In this document: positions 50,701-58,174 of the stretch, one piece after another
How the letters are laid out: every line of letters begins with the position of its first letter
Position numbering within the stretch: position 1 is the first letter of the stretch
Source: Eubacterium sp.
Lineage (GTDB): Bacteria > Bacillota > Clostridia > Lachnospirales > Lachnospiraceae
DNA: 64,000 nt
Direction: 5' to 3'
NCBI GenBank assembly: GCA_017433295.1
Contig: JAFRHL010000035.1
Span: forward strand, 1 to 64,000
Position numbers and translations under genes: made by a program
Notes under the pieces: model-generated
The model's input: only the letters and a program-made list of their open reading frames with translations
The model's database searches: none
Told to the model about the DNA's origin: nothing

Positions 50701-51047
50701 ATATGCACCGTATCCCCAAAGGTGCGTCCTACTTTGTTGCGCCAGACCGCAACATTTCGTTTTTTCACTCGACTGGTTTTCTGGTTACCAACAGGAGGAG
50801 GATTCGTTTGTCTTTGCCGTATGCTCTGCTTAGTGTGGCATTTCTTTTTCTGCAGATTGCACGCCAACCGGTGCGACATCGATAGACAAAGATTCAGGAT
50901 GACTGCAAACCTATCTGGTTTAACGTGGGAAGACACCACGGCGTCCCGGCGACAGGATATGAAACTGCATCTTCTGGCTTTACGCGTCAGCCTCTGTCCT
51001 TCGTCCTTATACGCAAATCGGACTTGATCTTGTACGACGCCGGGAAC

Positions 51048-51119
51048 TTGGAGATCGGGGGATCAAACCCCGGACCTGCGGTGCGTGCTCCTGCTGCTCT
51101 GCCTCTGAGCTAATCTCCA
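51048..51119 (-). other. tRNA-like element 2 (noncanonical)
   Basis: Acceptor TGGAGAT / ATCTCCA, D-arm GCTCAGAGGCAGAGC and T-arm CGGGG-TTTGATC-CCCCG are perfect. The anticodon stem GCAGG / ACCGC has two mismatches and loop AGCACGC lacks U33. It resembles a normal tRNA in every part but the decoding arm. Confidence 0.6.
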
Positions 51120-51181
51120 AACCAACATTTTTAAAAAAGGAGAAACCCTATTGCTCCTGGCGAATCAGTCCAGAAGCGATC

Positions 51182-51259
51182 CGGGACGGCAGGACTCGAA
51201 CCCACAAACACTTTAAGGGATGGACTTAAAGACGCTTTAGCCATTTAAGCTACGTTCCG
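51182..51259 (-). other. tRNA-like element 1 (noncanonical)
   Basis: Acceptor CGGAACG / CGTCCCG has one mismatch; D-arm GCTTAAATGGCTAAAGC; T-arm GTGGG-TTCGAGT-CCTGC. The anticodon stem is extended to 7 bp (CTTTAAG / CTTAAAG) closing loop TCCATCC, which lacks U33. Confidence 0.55.
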
Positions 51260-51266
51260 AAAATAT

Positions 51267-51305
51267 GAGGATAACCCGGTACACCGGGGCAGTGTTGTTA
51301 TCCTC
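51267..51305. other. Inverted repeat with inner hairpin
   Basis: GAGGATAAC (51267-51275) and GTTATCCTC (51297-51305) pair perfectly around an inner CCCGG-TACA-CCGGG hairpin, giving a branched structure; on the minus strand it is followed by ATATTTT. It could end the ssDNA-binding protein message or mark the 5' border of the structured RNA. Confidence 0.5.
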
Positions 51306-51401
51306 GTGGTCCCCTTGCGGTTCAGGCTGTTCCGGATGCCGCCAATTATATGCCCAGTGTATTTTTTAAGGTGGTTCCGGTTCCACCAGAAAGGGGTATT
51401 A

Positions 51402-52097
51402 TCACATCGGCAGTCCAGTGATCGGATTAATCTGCACGCCGGTGTTTGCCATATTCATATCGCCGGGTGTTGCAGGCATCGCTCCACCATAACTCGGTGT
51501 AGCTACTCCCGGCATTTGCGGAACCGGGGTCATTGCCTGACCGATACCGGCAAAATCAGATGCCGCGGATGCTCCGCCGGATAATGGTTCACCATCCCTG
51601 GTCTTCATTACATTGCCAAGGCCACACCCGACACCCTTATTTCCGCCCTGTGAAAAGCTGAAGAAATTCAGAGTAACGCGGGCATACATGCCAGAGTAAA
51701 CGTCCTTCGGGGACAGTTCAACATTGATATTGGACATGTCTACAACCTGCGGTTTGCGCTGATCATTCGGCGTGTTTGCGGTGATAACCCAGTGGCCCTT
51801 GCACTCCGGACCGAAATCGTCGCCGCCCTTACGCTTTCCGTCTCCGTCCCAGATCAAAGGGGAAGACAGCTGCGGTCTCATGCCCTTCCACTTATTGGCT
51901 ACTCCATCCTCAAAAGCCGCTGCAATCGCAGAATCAATGTCCGCCTTTGTTGCGATATCCGTTTTCGGTATCAGTAGAGTACAGCTGTATCTCTTCTTGG
52001 CCCCCGGTGTGGACGCATTTGCATATGGCTCGTTGAGATGGCAGTAAGATAATCTGACTTCACCTGTTAATACTTTTGTTGGAATGTTCTGATACAT
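51402..52097 (-). CDS. DUF2815 ssDNA-binding-like protein
   Basis: A 231-aa protein with VLTGEVRLSYCHLNEPYANA, KKRYSCTLLIPKTDIATK, KWKGMRPQLSSPLIWDGDGK and DVYSGMYARVTLNFFSFSQG, the DUF2815 pattern. These proteins resemble phage single-strand binding proteins and are encoded with DUF2800 nucleases and polymerases. The Gly/Pro/Met-rich C-terminus is flexible, typical of SSB partner tails. ATG 52097 follows TTAAGGAGG. Confidence 0.85.
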   Translation of the reverse strand: MYQNIPTKVLTGEVRLSYCHLNEPYANASTPGAKKRYSCTLLIPKTDIATKADIDSAIAAAFEDGVANKWKGMRPQLSSPLIWDGDGKRKGGDDFGPECKGHWVITANTPNDQRKPQVVDMSNINVELSPKDVYSGMYARVTLNFFSFSQGGNKGVGCGLGNVMKTRDGEPLSGGASAASDFAGIGQAMTPVPQMPGVATPSYGGAMPATPGDMNMANTGVQINPITGLPM

Positions 52098-52125
52098 TGA
52101 TATTTACCTCCTTAAATCTGATTGC

Positions 52126-52452
52126 TTATTTCCTTAAAGCTTTTTCAAGAATCTCATTTGCTGAAATAACGGCTTCCAGAGCTTTCTGTCTCTTATACTT
52201 ATCACCTTCATAATCCGGTATGGCATAGTTATGAAGATCGTTTAAATAGGTGTTTAATTTTATAGACTCCTTAAGAATCTTTAAACCAATCTGGCAATCT
52301 GGATCATCGTAAACTTCCAATAATGCATCTACTATACCCAGCTGAAAAGCACTATGCGCTCTGTCTTTTTTATGTATCGTTTCCAGACGTTTCAGTGTCT
52401 CTTCTCTACTTGTTGCTTTATCTTCCATCATTTCAAAAAATTCACTAAACAT
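52126..52452 (-). CDS. Unknown early protein (108 aa)
   Basis: Helical, acidic-basic mix (FSEFFEMMEDKATSREETLK, HNYAIPDYEGDKYKRQKALE). No family recognised. Overlaps the previous gene by eight bases; part of the recombination operon, 29 bases from the DUF2815 gene. Confidence 0.6.
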   Translation of the reverse strand: MFSEFFEMMEDKATSREETLKRLETIHKKDRAHSAFQLGIVDALLEVYDDPDCQIGLKILKESIKLNTYLNDLHNYAIPDYEGDKYKRQKALEAVISANEILEKALRK

Positions 52453-52852
52453 AGGTTTCCTCCTTAATTACTTCCAGCTTCGGGATCTTCTTCAGGAACT
52501 TGTTATATCTGCTTTTTGCAAATTTCACTTTTGACATAAGTTTCGCATTGTGATATTTGCGCCTATCCCTTTCTCTTTTATCGATGATGTAATCACCATC
52601 CTTATACCTGGGATCCTGATATCCTTCTTGGAAATCCCTGCTTGCGATATTCCACTGTTCTTTAAAATCTGCCTCAATCTCAGGGATATAATCGAAATAC
52701 AGCCGGATACTTTCTTCATTTCCCCATCCTTCCCGAGTGATGATTTTGAAGAACTTCCGTATATTTCCAATCGGCATTTCTATCATCGCTATCGGCATGT
52801 TCAGTGTCATCTCGCAACCATAGATTTTGAATTGAAGACTCCGCTCCGTCAT
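52445..52852 (-). CDS. Unknown early protein (135 aa)
   Basis: N-terminus TERSLQFKIYGCEMTLNMPI (beta-rich), C-terminus very basic (DKRERDRRKYHNAKLMSKVK). It overlaps the DUF2800 stop as ATGA. Possibly a nucleic-acid-binding accessory of the recombination functions; not recognised. Confidence 0.6.
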   Translation of the reverse strand: MTERSLQFKIYGCEMTLNMPIAMIEMPIGNIRKFFKIITREGWGNEESIRLYFDYIPEIEADFKEQWNIASRDFQEGYQDPRYKDGDYIIDKRERDRRKYHNAKLMSKVKFAKSRYNKFLKKIPKLEVIKEETYV

Positions 52853-54084
52853 GCCTGTGTAGCTCCCTTAAAATCCACCGCTGCCTGATTGTACGGTTCA
52901 CGTTTATCCGATATTTCAGCCAATGTCGGTTTGCCTATCGGCTTAATGACATGGCTGCCGGCAATCCGATCAAATTCTTTCTTGCCGATCACCTTTTCAA
53001 GTTGTGCAAGGGTTTTAGGCTTACGCTCATAGAGCATTGCTTCCTCATATCCTGCTTTCTTGATATCTTCAATCGCCTGATCGGCATCATCGAAAGCCCT
53101 GACTGACCTTCCTGCAACAGCTTTCCACCCGGGAATATCCTTGCCTGTAAGGATTGCTTCAAGAGCATAAGCTTTCAAATCGTTGTACCAGCTTACAAGA
53201 GTCTCTGCCCTGTACAACAAGTCCCCGATCTCCGTATCAGTCAGTACCGGCGGCAGGGTAAATCCTGCATCCATAGCTGCCATTCTGCTAGTTTTTTCAT
53301 CGTCCGACAGCTTTCCATCTATGGGCAGATCCTTAAAGTCCTCTAATGCCGTCATGTTCTCTGAACGTGCCCTGCAAACTGCTTTGCCCTTACAGAATTG
53401 ACACCAGGTACCTTCTTTGAACTCTGCCCCGATTCCGGATACAGCCTTCTGTGCAATCGGTTTAATCCGTTCCCCCCATGAAAGCAATTCACTCAACGGA
53501 ATCGTTTCCTCACTTACTTCCTCCGTCACACGAGGCTGTACGATTGCCATAGTGACCTTATCTATTGGGTAAAACATTCCATATTTTTTCAGTGCACCTA
53601 ACGCATATAGGCGCATTTGGGAATTGTTTTCTGCAGATACCGGAACACCCTTCCCATGTTTATAATCGACAACAATCAGATGACCGGAACCAAGGATGAT
53701 ACAATCACTTGTACCAAAACCTTCGGGAACATAATCAGAGAAATCAACTCTGACCTCTTGCTGCTGATAAGGCTTTTCAGAGAAAGACATGACCTTTTCC
53801 CATATATACTCACCATATACCTCTGCGGTCTTTATCATTTCTTCGGAAAATAGCTCATCTGTCCTGCACTTCTTGATCTGTGAATTGAACTTTCTTTTTG
53901 TGATATAACCAGCATTATAATTGACTGTAAGCTCGCATATCTTATGTGCCAGGGTTCCTTCTTTCGCGTATTTTCCGGGATCGTTGTCCGGGAACTGTGA
54001 TTCAAAGGTCGGGGCCGCCGTACAATTCAGCCATCTGTGAGATCCGGAAGCACTCGCCTTTGCATGCTGTGTAGCTTTTCCCAT
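52849..54084 (-). CDS. DUF2800 nuclease (PD-(D/E)XK, RecB-like)
   Basis: A 411-aa protein. HAKASASGSHRWLNCTAAPT, EGTLAHKICE (the conserved H-x-x-x-E helix), GTSDCIILGSGHLIVVDYKH (D then DYK of the nuclease core, about 135-155) and a QMRLYALGAL motif place it with DUF2800 nucleases related to Cas4/RecB. CQFCKGKAVCRARSENM contains cysteines that may bind a cluster or zinc. Acts in phage recombination (family inference). ATG 54084 follows AGGAGG. Confidence 0.88.
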   Translation of the reverse strand: MGKATQHAKASASGSHRWLNCTAAPTFESQFPDNDPGKYAKEGTLAHKICELTVNYNAGYITKRKFNSQIKKCRTDELFSEEMIKTAEVYGEYIWEKVMSFSEKPYQQQEVRVDFSDYVPEGFGTSDCIILGSGHLIVVDYKHGKGVPVSAENNSQMRLYALGALKKYGMFYPIDKVTMAIVQPRVTEEVSEETIPLSELLSWGERIKPIAQKAVSGIGAEFKEGTWCQFCKGKAVCRARSENMTALEDFKDLPIDGKLSDDEKTSRMAAMDAGFTLPPVLTDTEIGDLLYRAETLVSWYNDLKAYALEAILTGKDIPGWKAVAGRSVRAFDDADQAIEDIKKAGYEEAMLYERKPKTLAQLEKVIGKKEFDRIAGSHVIKPIGKPTLAEISDKREPYNQAAVDFKGATQA

Positions 54085-54100
54085 CCGCATCCGCCTCCTC

Positions 54101-54547
54101 TCAGAGCTTTGCCCCAAGACCCTTAAGGTCTTCAGCAAATGCCGGATACTGGTCAGGTCTGAGCTGCGTGACGGCTTGTATTCCATATTTGCCCTTCAGC
54201 AGGTTCAATACATCATCCATTTTTCCCTGATCTACTAAAGCCGCACCTGCGCGGGAAATCGTATCCAAAGTGATTGCCTGTGGTGTTTCAGGCATCGGAG
54301 CTGGTACCGGTGCATTCATCATAGGTGGCTGTACAGGCTCCACAGTAGCCGATACAGCCGGTGAAGGGACATCTGCAGGCATCTCTACTTTTGCAGCACT
54401 TTCGACTGCCATAGGCGTTTCTGCAGGAATCACAAGCTCTGCCGGATTATCGGTTGATAATAAGGCTTCACCTTTGACCGCAAGGGCCAACTGTGTAATC
54501 GCCTGTGAGAGGTCTGGTGCTTCGATCTTTACTTTGATTTCTAACAT
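54101..54547 (-). CDS. Pro/Ala-rich early protein upstream of DUF2800
   Basis: A 148-aa protein: LEIKVKIEAPDLSQAITQLA start, a long Pro/Ala/Val-rich disordered centre (PAETPMAVESAAKVEMPADV), and a compact C-terminus (LLKGKYGIQAVTQLRPDQYP). The layout is common immediately before DUF2800 genes. Perhaps a tether for the recombination complex. ATG 54547 follows GGAGGAGAAGC. Confidence 0.65.
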   Translation of the reverse strand: MLEIKVKIEAPDLSQAITQLALAVKGEALLSTDNPAELVIPAETPMAVESAAKVEMPADVPSPAVSATVEPVQPPMMNAPVPAPMPETPQAITLDTISRAGAALVDQGKMDDVLNLLKGKYGIQAVTQLRPDQYPAFAEDLKGLGAKL

Positions 54548-54562
54548 TGTGCTTCTCCTCCT

Positions 54563-54730
54563 TTATGAATTTTTGTTATCATATCTACGTTTCTTCCATT
54601 CCTGGAAAGCCGCTTCGTTTCCAGGGTCCTCGTAAAATTTAGTTACGGCAGCAAGAAACGTGGTTGCCAGGTTTTTAAGATCGGTAGATGGAATTTGCGA
54701 ACAATCAATTTGAACGACTTTTCTATCCAT
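54563..54730 (-). CDS. Small early protein (55 aa)
   Basis: ATG 54730: DRKVVQIDCSQIPSTDLKNL, then an aromatic/acidic helix (FYEDPGNEAAFQEWKKRR). No family recognised. It lies one base from the Cro-like gene stop and in the same direction. Confidence 0.6.
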   Translation of the reverse strand: MDRKVVQIDCSQIPSTDLKNLATTFLAAVTKFYEDPGNEAAFQEWKKRRYDNKNS

Positions 54731-54979
54731 TTATCTGACCTCTTTTGTTTTTTCTGCTATCAGCTCTTCCAAAGCTGACAGGATAATGTTTTTTGTAAGC
54801 TCTGCGGATTCTTCACTTTTAAACTCTTTGTTGCCATTCAGCACAGTGGAAAGATATGCGGGGTTGTATCCGCCTTTCCCCGTCTGCTTCTTGCATCTTT
54901 CAGCAAGCTCAGGATTCGTTATCCTGTACTTGTGCATCTTTGCAGCAACTTCGCAGGTCCAATCTTCATTGAAAGCCAA
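54731..54979 (-). CDS. Cro-like early regulator
   Basis: An 82-aa protein starting with TTG 54979 behind AAGGAGGGA. Helices around KMHKYRITNPELAERCKKQT, GKGGYNPAYLSTVLNGNKEF form an XRE-like HTH with a longer loop, then a C-terminal helix. It is the first gene of the early operon, divergent from the repressor, the standard place for Cro. Confidence 0.75.
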   Translation of the reverse strand: MAFNEDWTCEVAAKMHKYRITNPELAERCKKQTGKGGYNPAYLSTVLNGNKEFKSEESAELTKNIILSALEELIAEKTKEVR

Positions 54980-55003
54980 GTCTATCCCTCCTTTCCGAAC
55001 ATT

Positions 55004-55160
55004 TTCAACTATCAGTTGAAATATTTTAGCTAAAAGAGTATAATCTGATTAGCGTATTCATTAATCTCTTTTGGCTAGCTAATTTATTTCAGCTCTTGTT
55101 GCATAGTGTAGCAAAATAATTTTAGCTTGTCAAGAGAAAAATGTAACTTTATTTAGCTGG
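55004..55160. promoter_or_regulatory. Divergent lysogeny switch: two promoters and TTTAGCT operators
   Basis: Plus promoter TTGAAA (55016-55021), 17 bases, TATAAT (55039-55044). Minus promoter TTGACA (55133-55128), 17 bases, TACACT (55110-55105). Operator candidates: palindrome TTTTAGCTAAAA (55024-55035) in the plus spacer, AGCTAAAATT in the minus spacer (about 55119-55127), GCTAGCTAATTT (about 55075-55085), TTTAGCTG (55152-55159), and a separate TTCAACT-ATC-AGTTGAA (55004-55020) near the Cro-like start. This is the phage genetic switch. Each promoter has one half-site in its spacer. Confidence 0.78.
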
Positions 55161-55170
55161 AGGTTAAATT

Positions 55171-55704
55171 ATGGTAACACACGATAGATTCTTTGACAGG
55201 TATGCTGCTATATGTAAAAATTTAGGTATAAGCCCCAGTTCACAAAGTACAGCGGAACGGCTGGAAACAACTCGAGCAACGATTACCAAATGGAACACTT
55301 TAAACATCACACCTAAAGGGGAAATGGTTCGGCGGATCGCGGACGCATTCGGTGTTTCAACCGATTATCTTTTAGGGAGAACGGATGACCCAACGGACTA
55401 CGTCAGAATGGGCGGACAGGCATATACAACTCTTAAACAGTCAAACACCGTTCCTTTTCCTAAGATCAAAACCGATGAGAAAACACAGCAGTCAAAAATT
55501 CAAGTCCTCTATGACCAACTGGATGATTCGGATAAGATAAAAGCAGAAGGCGTCATACAGGGGATGCTTATGCAGGATAAGTATATTAATTGTTCGGAAC
55601 CAGATATGGGATATGTTAATGCAGCCCACATTAGAACGGATATAGAGATTACTCCGGAAATGCTCAAACATGATGACGACATCATGAATGATGATGATTT
55701 TTGA
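55171..55704 (+). CDS. CI-like repressor (XRE HTH)
   Basis: A 177-aa protein. Residues about 12-65 are an XRE HTH (NLGISPSSQSTAERLETTRA, then TITKWNTLNITPKGEMVRRI) ending in ADAFGVSTDYLLGRTDD, the characteristic repressor phrase. The C-terminal half is Asp/Glu-rich, with no RecA-type autocleavage motif (no Ala-Gly plus Ser/Lys pair seen). Induction is more likely through the ImmA-like peptidase next to it. ATG 55171 follows GGAGG. Confidence 0.88.
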   Translation: MVTHDRFFDRYAAICKNLGISPSSQSTAERLETTRATITKWNTLNITPKGEMVRRIADAFGVSTDYLLGRTDDPTDYVRMGGQAYTTLKQSNTVPFPKIKTDEKTQQSKIQVLYDQLDDSDKIKAEGVIQGMLMQDKYINCSEPDMGYVNAAHIRTDIEITPEMLKHDDDIMNDDDF

Positions 55705-55763
55705 GAGGGTAGATTTTTGGACACTCAATTTTGGTAGAATCATTGTGGGAGGTAGGTTACGGA

Positions 55764-56258
55764 ATGACTTATGAAGAATTACTGATAGAATCCGATAACA
55801 GCGGCCTGATCGCAAAAGAGAAAAATCTGCAAGCACATGACGGACGGCTCCGTGGCAACCGTGTAGCTATTCGACAATCGATACAATCGGAGAAAAAGAA
55901 AGCCTGCGTCCTGGCTGAAGAACTTGGGCACTATCACACATCATCGGGTGATATTTTAGACCAACAGTCCATTGGAAACAGGAAGCAAGAGAATAAAGCG
56001 CGTATGTGGGCCTATGACAAGATGATAGGCCTATGTGGAATCATTGATTGCTGTAAACGGGGAATATCCACCATCCACGACGCTGCAGACTACTGTGGAG
56101 TTACAGAGCAATTTATGATCGAAGCCATAAAAGCATATCGGCTTAAATACGGTATATGTACTCAATACAAGGGTTATACCATATACTTTGAACCCTGGAT
56201 AGGGATAATGCAGAAAATTGGGGAGGGAACATATGAAAAAGAAGAAGCAATCAGATGA
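55764..56258 (+). CDS. ImmA/IrrE-like metallopeptidase
   Basis: A 164-aa protein. VLAEELGHYHTSSGDIL (about 58-74) is the ImmA/IrrE zinc motif (ExLxH form; the first His of HExxH is replaced by Glu in this group). In ICEBs1-like systems ImmA cleaves the neighbouring repressor upon DNA damage. ATG 55764 has GGGAGG upstream. The gene overlaps the integrase start by 26 bases, and lies directly after the repressor. Confidence 0.85.
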   Translation: MTYEELLIESDNSGLIAKEKNLQAHDGRLRGNRVAIRQSIQSEKKKACVLAEELGHYHTSSGDILDQQSIGNRKQENKARMWAYDKMIGLCGIIDCCKRGISTIHDAADYCGVTEQFMIEAIKAYRLKYGICTQYKGYTIYFEPWIGIMQKIGEGTYEKEEAIR

Positions 56259-57894
56259 AATGGCGGTGGTATATGCTCGATATTCTTCCCATAATCAGCA
56301 GGAGCAATCCATCGAAGGACAGATTGCGGCAGCACAGAGATATGCGAAGTCTAAAGGCTACACCATCATCAGAGAATACTGCGACAGAGCAAAGACCGGG
56401 ACCAACGACAACCGGGAAGAGTTTCAGCGGATGCTGTCGGATTGTGCAAAGAAACAATTCTCTGTCATCATCGTGTGGAAAGTGGACCGATTCGGACGAA
56501 ACCGGGAAGAGATCACATTTAACAAATACCGGGCAAAGAAGCACGGTGTACGGGTGGAGTATGTGGCTGAGAATGTAGGAGAGGGCCCTGAGAGCATAAT
56601 CCTCGAAAGTGTCCTGGAAGGTATGGCAGAATACTACTCTGTCCAATTATCACAAAATGTGCAGCGCGGGATGTTGGAAAGCGCTAAAAAGCATAAGGTG
56701 CTGGGTGGATGGGTATGCTTCGGATACAAGGTAGGCCCTGAAAGAGATTTTGAGATAGATCCGGAAACTGCTCCGGTAGTAAAAAAGATTTTCGATATGT
56801 ATGTTGGCGGCAGCACAATTTCTGAATTGACGACTTACCTCAACAACAAAGGATACAGAACGTCAAAAGGAAGGCCATTTAATAAAAACAGCCTTCCAAG
56901 AATCTTGAAAAATGAAAAGTATATTGGAACTTATGTATATAAAGACTTAATAAGAGATGAAGACGCAATTCCCGCTATCATCGACAAGGAGACTTTTGCT
57001 AAAGTCCAAGAACTTTTAAAATATAACCGTAGAAAGCCATCCAGAAAATGGAGTTTCTCTGATTATCTCCTATCTGACAAGCTGATCTGCGGAAAATGCG
57101 GATCCCCGATGCATGGAAAAAGTGCATACGGTAAGCTTAAAAAGAAATATAATTATTATGTTTGCAAAAACTGTATTGACGGTCAAACTCACTGCGATCT
57201 TAAGCCAATCCGACAAGAAATCCTTGAGGCCATTGTCCTGGCTAAAATTGAGGAGATCGTATTTAACGACCACATGATCGAATTTATCACTGATGCTGTT
57301 TGGGAAACGTACTGCAAGGATGACACCAGGCTGGGAGAAACAAAGACTGTTAAAAATCGAATAAAAGAAGTTCAGAAGAGTATGGCTAATCTCATGAAAT
57401 CTATAGAGGCTGGTCTGTTTAATGACATGATCCGGAACCGTATGGAAGAACTGCAGGCAGAGGAGAATATCCTGAAAGCCGAACTGGCAAATCTCGAATT
57501 GGCAAACCCTTTAAAACTTACAAGAGATCATATACTTTATTATCTGAGTAGATATAAAGAGATGGATCTGAAAGACCTTGAGAGCCGTAAACGGATAATA
57601 TCGACTTTTGTGAACAGTATTTTTGTCTATGATGACCATATTGTGATAACTTTTAACTACTCCGGAGATAATAACAGGGTCACCATAAATGACTATAATA
57701 CGGCTCAAAACAAAGCTGACAGTGAAACCGGTTGTGCATTATCTAAAAATGCACAACCGGTGTTCGACCGTGTTTCAGTTAGTGGACCTGGCGGGAATCG
57801 AACCCGCGTCCGAAAATCTGTCCCCGAAGGTGTCTTCCATCATAGTCTTTATCTTGACATTCCCTCCATCAGGCGTCTAAAGACAAACTCCTGA
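56233..57894 (+). CDS. Large serine integrase; 3' end runs into ssrA
   Basis: A 553-aa protein. Resolvase domain: VVYARYSSHNQQEQSIEGQI (catalytic Ser within about 13-17), IVWKVDRFGRNREEI. Recombinase domain: GYKVGPERDFEIDPE, TSKGRPFNKNSLPRILKNEK. Zinc ribbon: CGKCG and CKNC (about 285-320), then a coiled coil (about 380-440). ATG 56233 is preferred to the upstream TTG, which lies in the GGGGAGGG site. The last 37 codons (57783-57894) are antisense to the ssrA 3' end, so they derive from the attachment site or host DNA and would differ in the excised phage. Confidence 0.93.
   Translation: MKKKKQSDEMAVVYARYSSHNQQEQSIEGQIAAAQRYAKSKGYTIIREYCDRAKTGTNDNREEFQRMLSDCAKKQFSVIIVWKVDRFGRNREEITFNKYRAKKHGVRVEYVAENVGEGPESIILESVLEGMAEYYSVQLSQNVQRGMLESAKKHKVLGGWVCFGYKVGPERDFEIDPETAPVVKKIFDMYVGGSTISELTTYLNNKGYRTSKGRPFNKNSLPRILKNEKYIGTYVYKDLIRDEDAIPAIIDKETFAKVQELLKYNRRKPSRKWSFSDYLLSDKLICGKCGSPMHGKSAYGKLKKKYNYYVCKNCIDGQTHCDLKPIRQEILEAIVLAKIEEIVFNDHMIEFITDAVWETYCKDDTRLGETKTVKNRIKEVQKSMANLMKSIEAGLFNDMIRNRMEELQAEENILKAELANLELANPLKLTRDHILYYLSRYKEMDLKDLESRKRIISTFVNSIFVYDDHIVITFNYSGDNNRVTINDYNTAQNKADSETGCALSKNAQPVFDRVSVSGPGGNRTRVRKSVPEGVFHHSLYLDIPSIRRLKTNS
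57727..57761. other. 14-bp perfect inverted repeat near attachment site
   Basis: ACCGGTTGTGCATT (57727-57740) pairs perfectly with AATGCACAACCGGT (57748-57761) around 7 bases, inside the integrase frame and 22 bases from the ssrA end. No U-run follows on either strand. It may be an ssrA or integrase 3' hairpin, or part of the attP arm architecture recognised by the integrase. Confidence 0.6.
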
Positions 57895-58127
57895 CTTCAG
57901 TAGCTTCATGATACTTCACGCACCGCAAAGCTTAAGTGCGCGAGGGTTCCGCATAATCGGTGCCGGACACTCAGCCTGCGGACTTACTGAGGCCGACAGC
58001 TGCAACTAGGCAGCAAATGCTAATTCTGTTTTATCAGCGTTTATATTTAATTCCCGGTATTTACGTGGTCCGGGTCCACGGATGGCTGCCTTAAGTTCTA
58101 AATCCCCGTCGAAACCAGTACAAGCCC
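57783..58127 (-). ncRNA. ssrA: tmRNA, prophage attachment target
   Basis: The minus strand begins GGGCTTGTACTGGTTTCGAC and ends GGGTTCGATTCCCGCC AGGTCC A. Acceptor strands GGGCTTG and CAGGTCC pair over 7 bp, with the G3-T70 pair required for alanylation. The T-arm is GCGGG-TTCGATT-CCCGC. The tag frame reads ADKTELAFAA then TAG. The genome after the discriminator reads CTA rather than CCA, so the CCA must be added post-transcriptionally, possibly because the prophage replaced the native end. A TTGACA-16-TATAAT promoter lies at 58166-58139. With SmpB it rescues stalled ribosomes. Confidence 0.95.
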
Positions 58128-58138
58128 CTGTAAACAAT

Positions 58139-58166
58139 ATTATACTTCATAACAAAAATATGTCAA
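58139..58166 (-). promoter_or_regulatory. ssrA promoter
   Basis: TTGACA (58166-58161), 16-base spacer, TATAAT (58144-58139), with start expected near 58132, five bases before the mature tmRNA 5' end at 58127 that RNase P would create. Confidence 0.8.
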
Positions 58167-58174
58167 GAGTATTT

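Larger units (their letters stand above)
50343..51401 (-). other. Structured non-coding region with tRNA-like elements
   Basis: No credible gene is found on either strand. On the minus strand, which would be transcribed with the early operon, four tRNA-like folds (separate entries) alternate with hairpin-rich spacers. These include pairings such as TCCCGGCG (about 51040) with CGCCGGGA (about 50945), CGTGG/CCACG, TTGCG/CGCAA, GCACC/GGTGC and GGCCT/AGGCC. The layout suggests a long structured RNA, possibly processed by tRNA-maturation enzymes. Confidence 0.6.
1..57782. mobile_element. Prophage (siphovirus type), right part; left end outside window
   Basis: The segment holds a complete packaging, capsid, tail, replication and lysogeny gene order. 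It ends in a serine integrase that abuts the 3' end of ssrA, with chromosomal smpB, rnr and secG beyond. Late and early genes are on the minus strand and the lysogeny cluster is on the plus strand. The right boundary is placed at the last base before the ssrA discriminator (57783); the exact crossover dinucleotide cannot be read from one end. The second attachment site, and probably the lysis genes and the rest of the tail fibre, lie left of base 1. No gene on the main path is visibly broken, so the element may be functional (inference). Confidence 0.93.

Noticed and set aside
50686..51027. Plus-strand 113-codon frame in the tRNA-like region
   Set aside because: Opposite to the transcription direction of the operon, no family, no ribosome site; the stretch is better explained as structured RNA.
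50390..51259. Calling the four folds ordinary tRNA genes with anticodons
   Set aside because: None has a normal 7-base anticodon loop with U33; assigning amino acids would be invention.
56251..56646. Minus-strand 131-codon frame within the integrase gene
   Set aside because: Antisense shadow of the resolvase domain.
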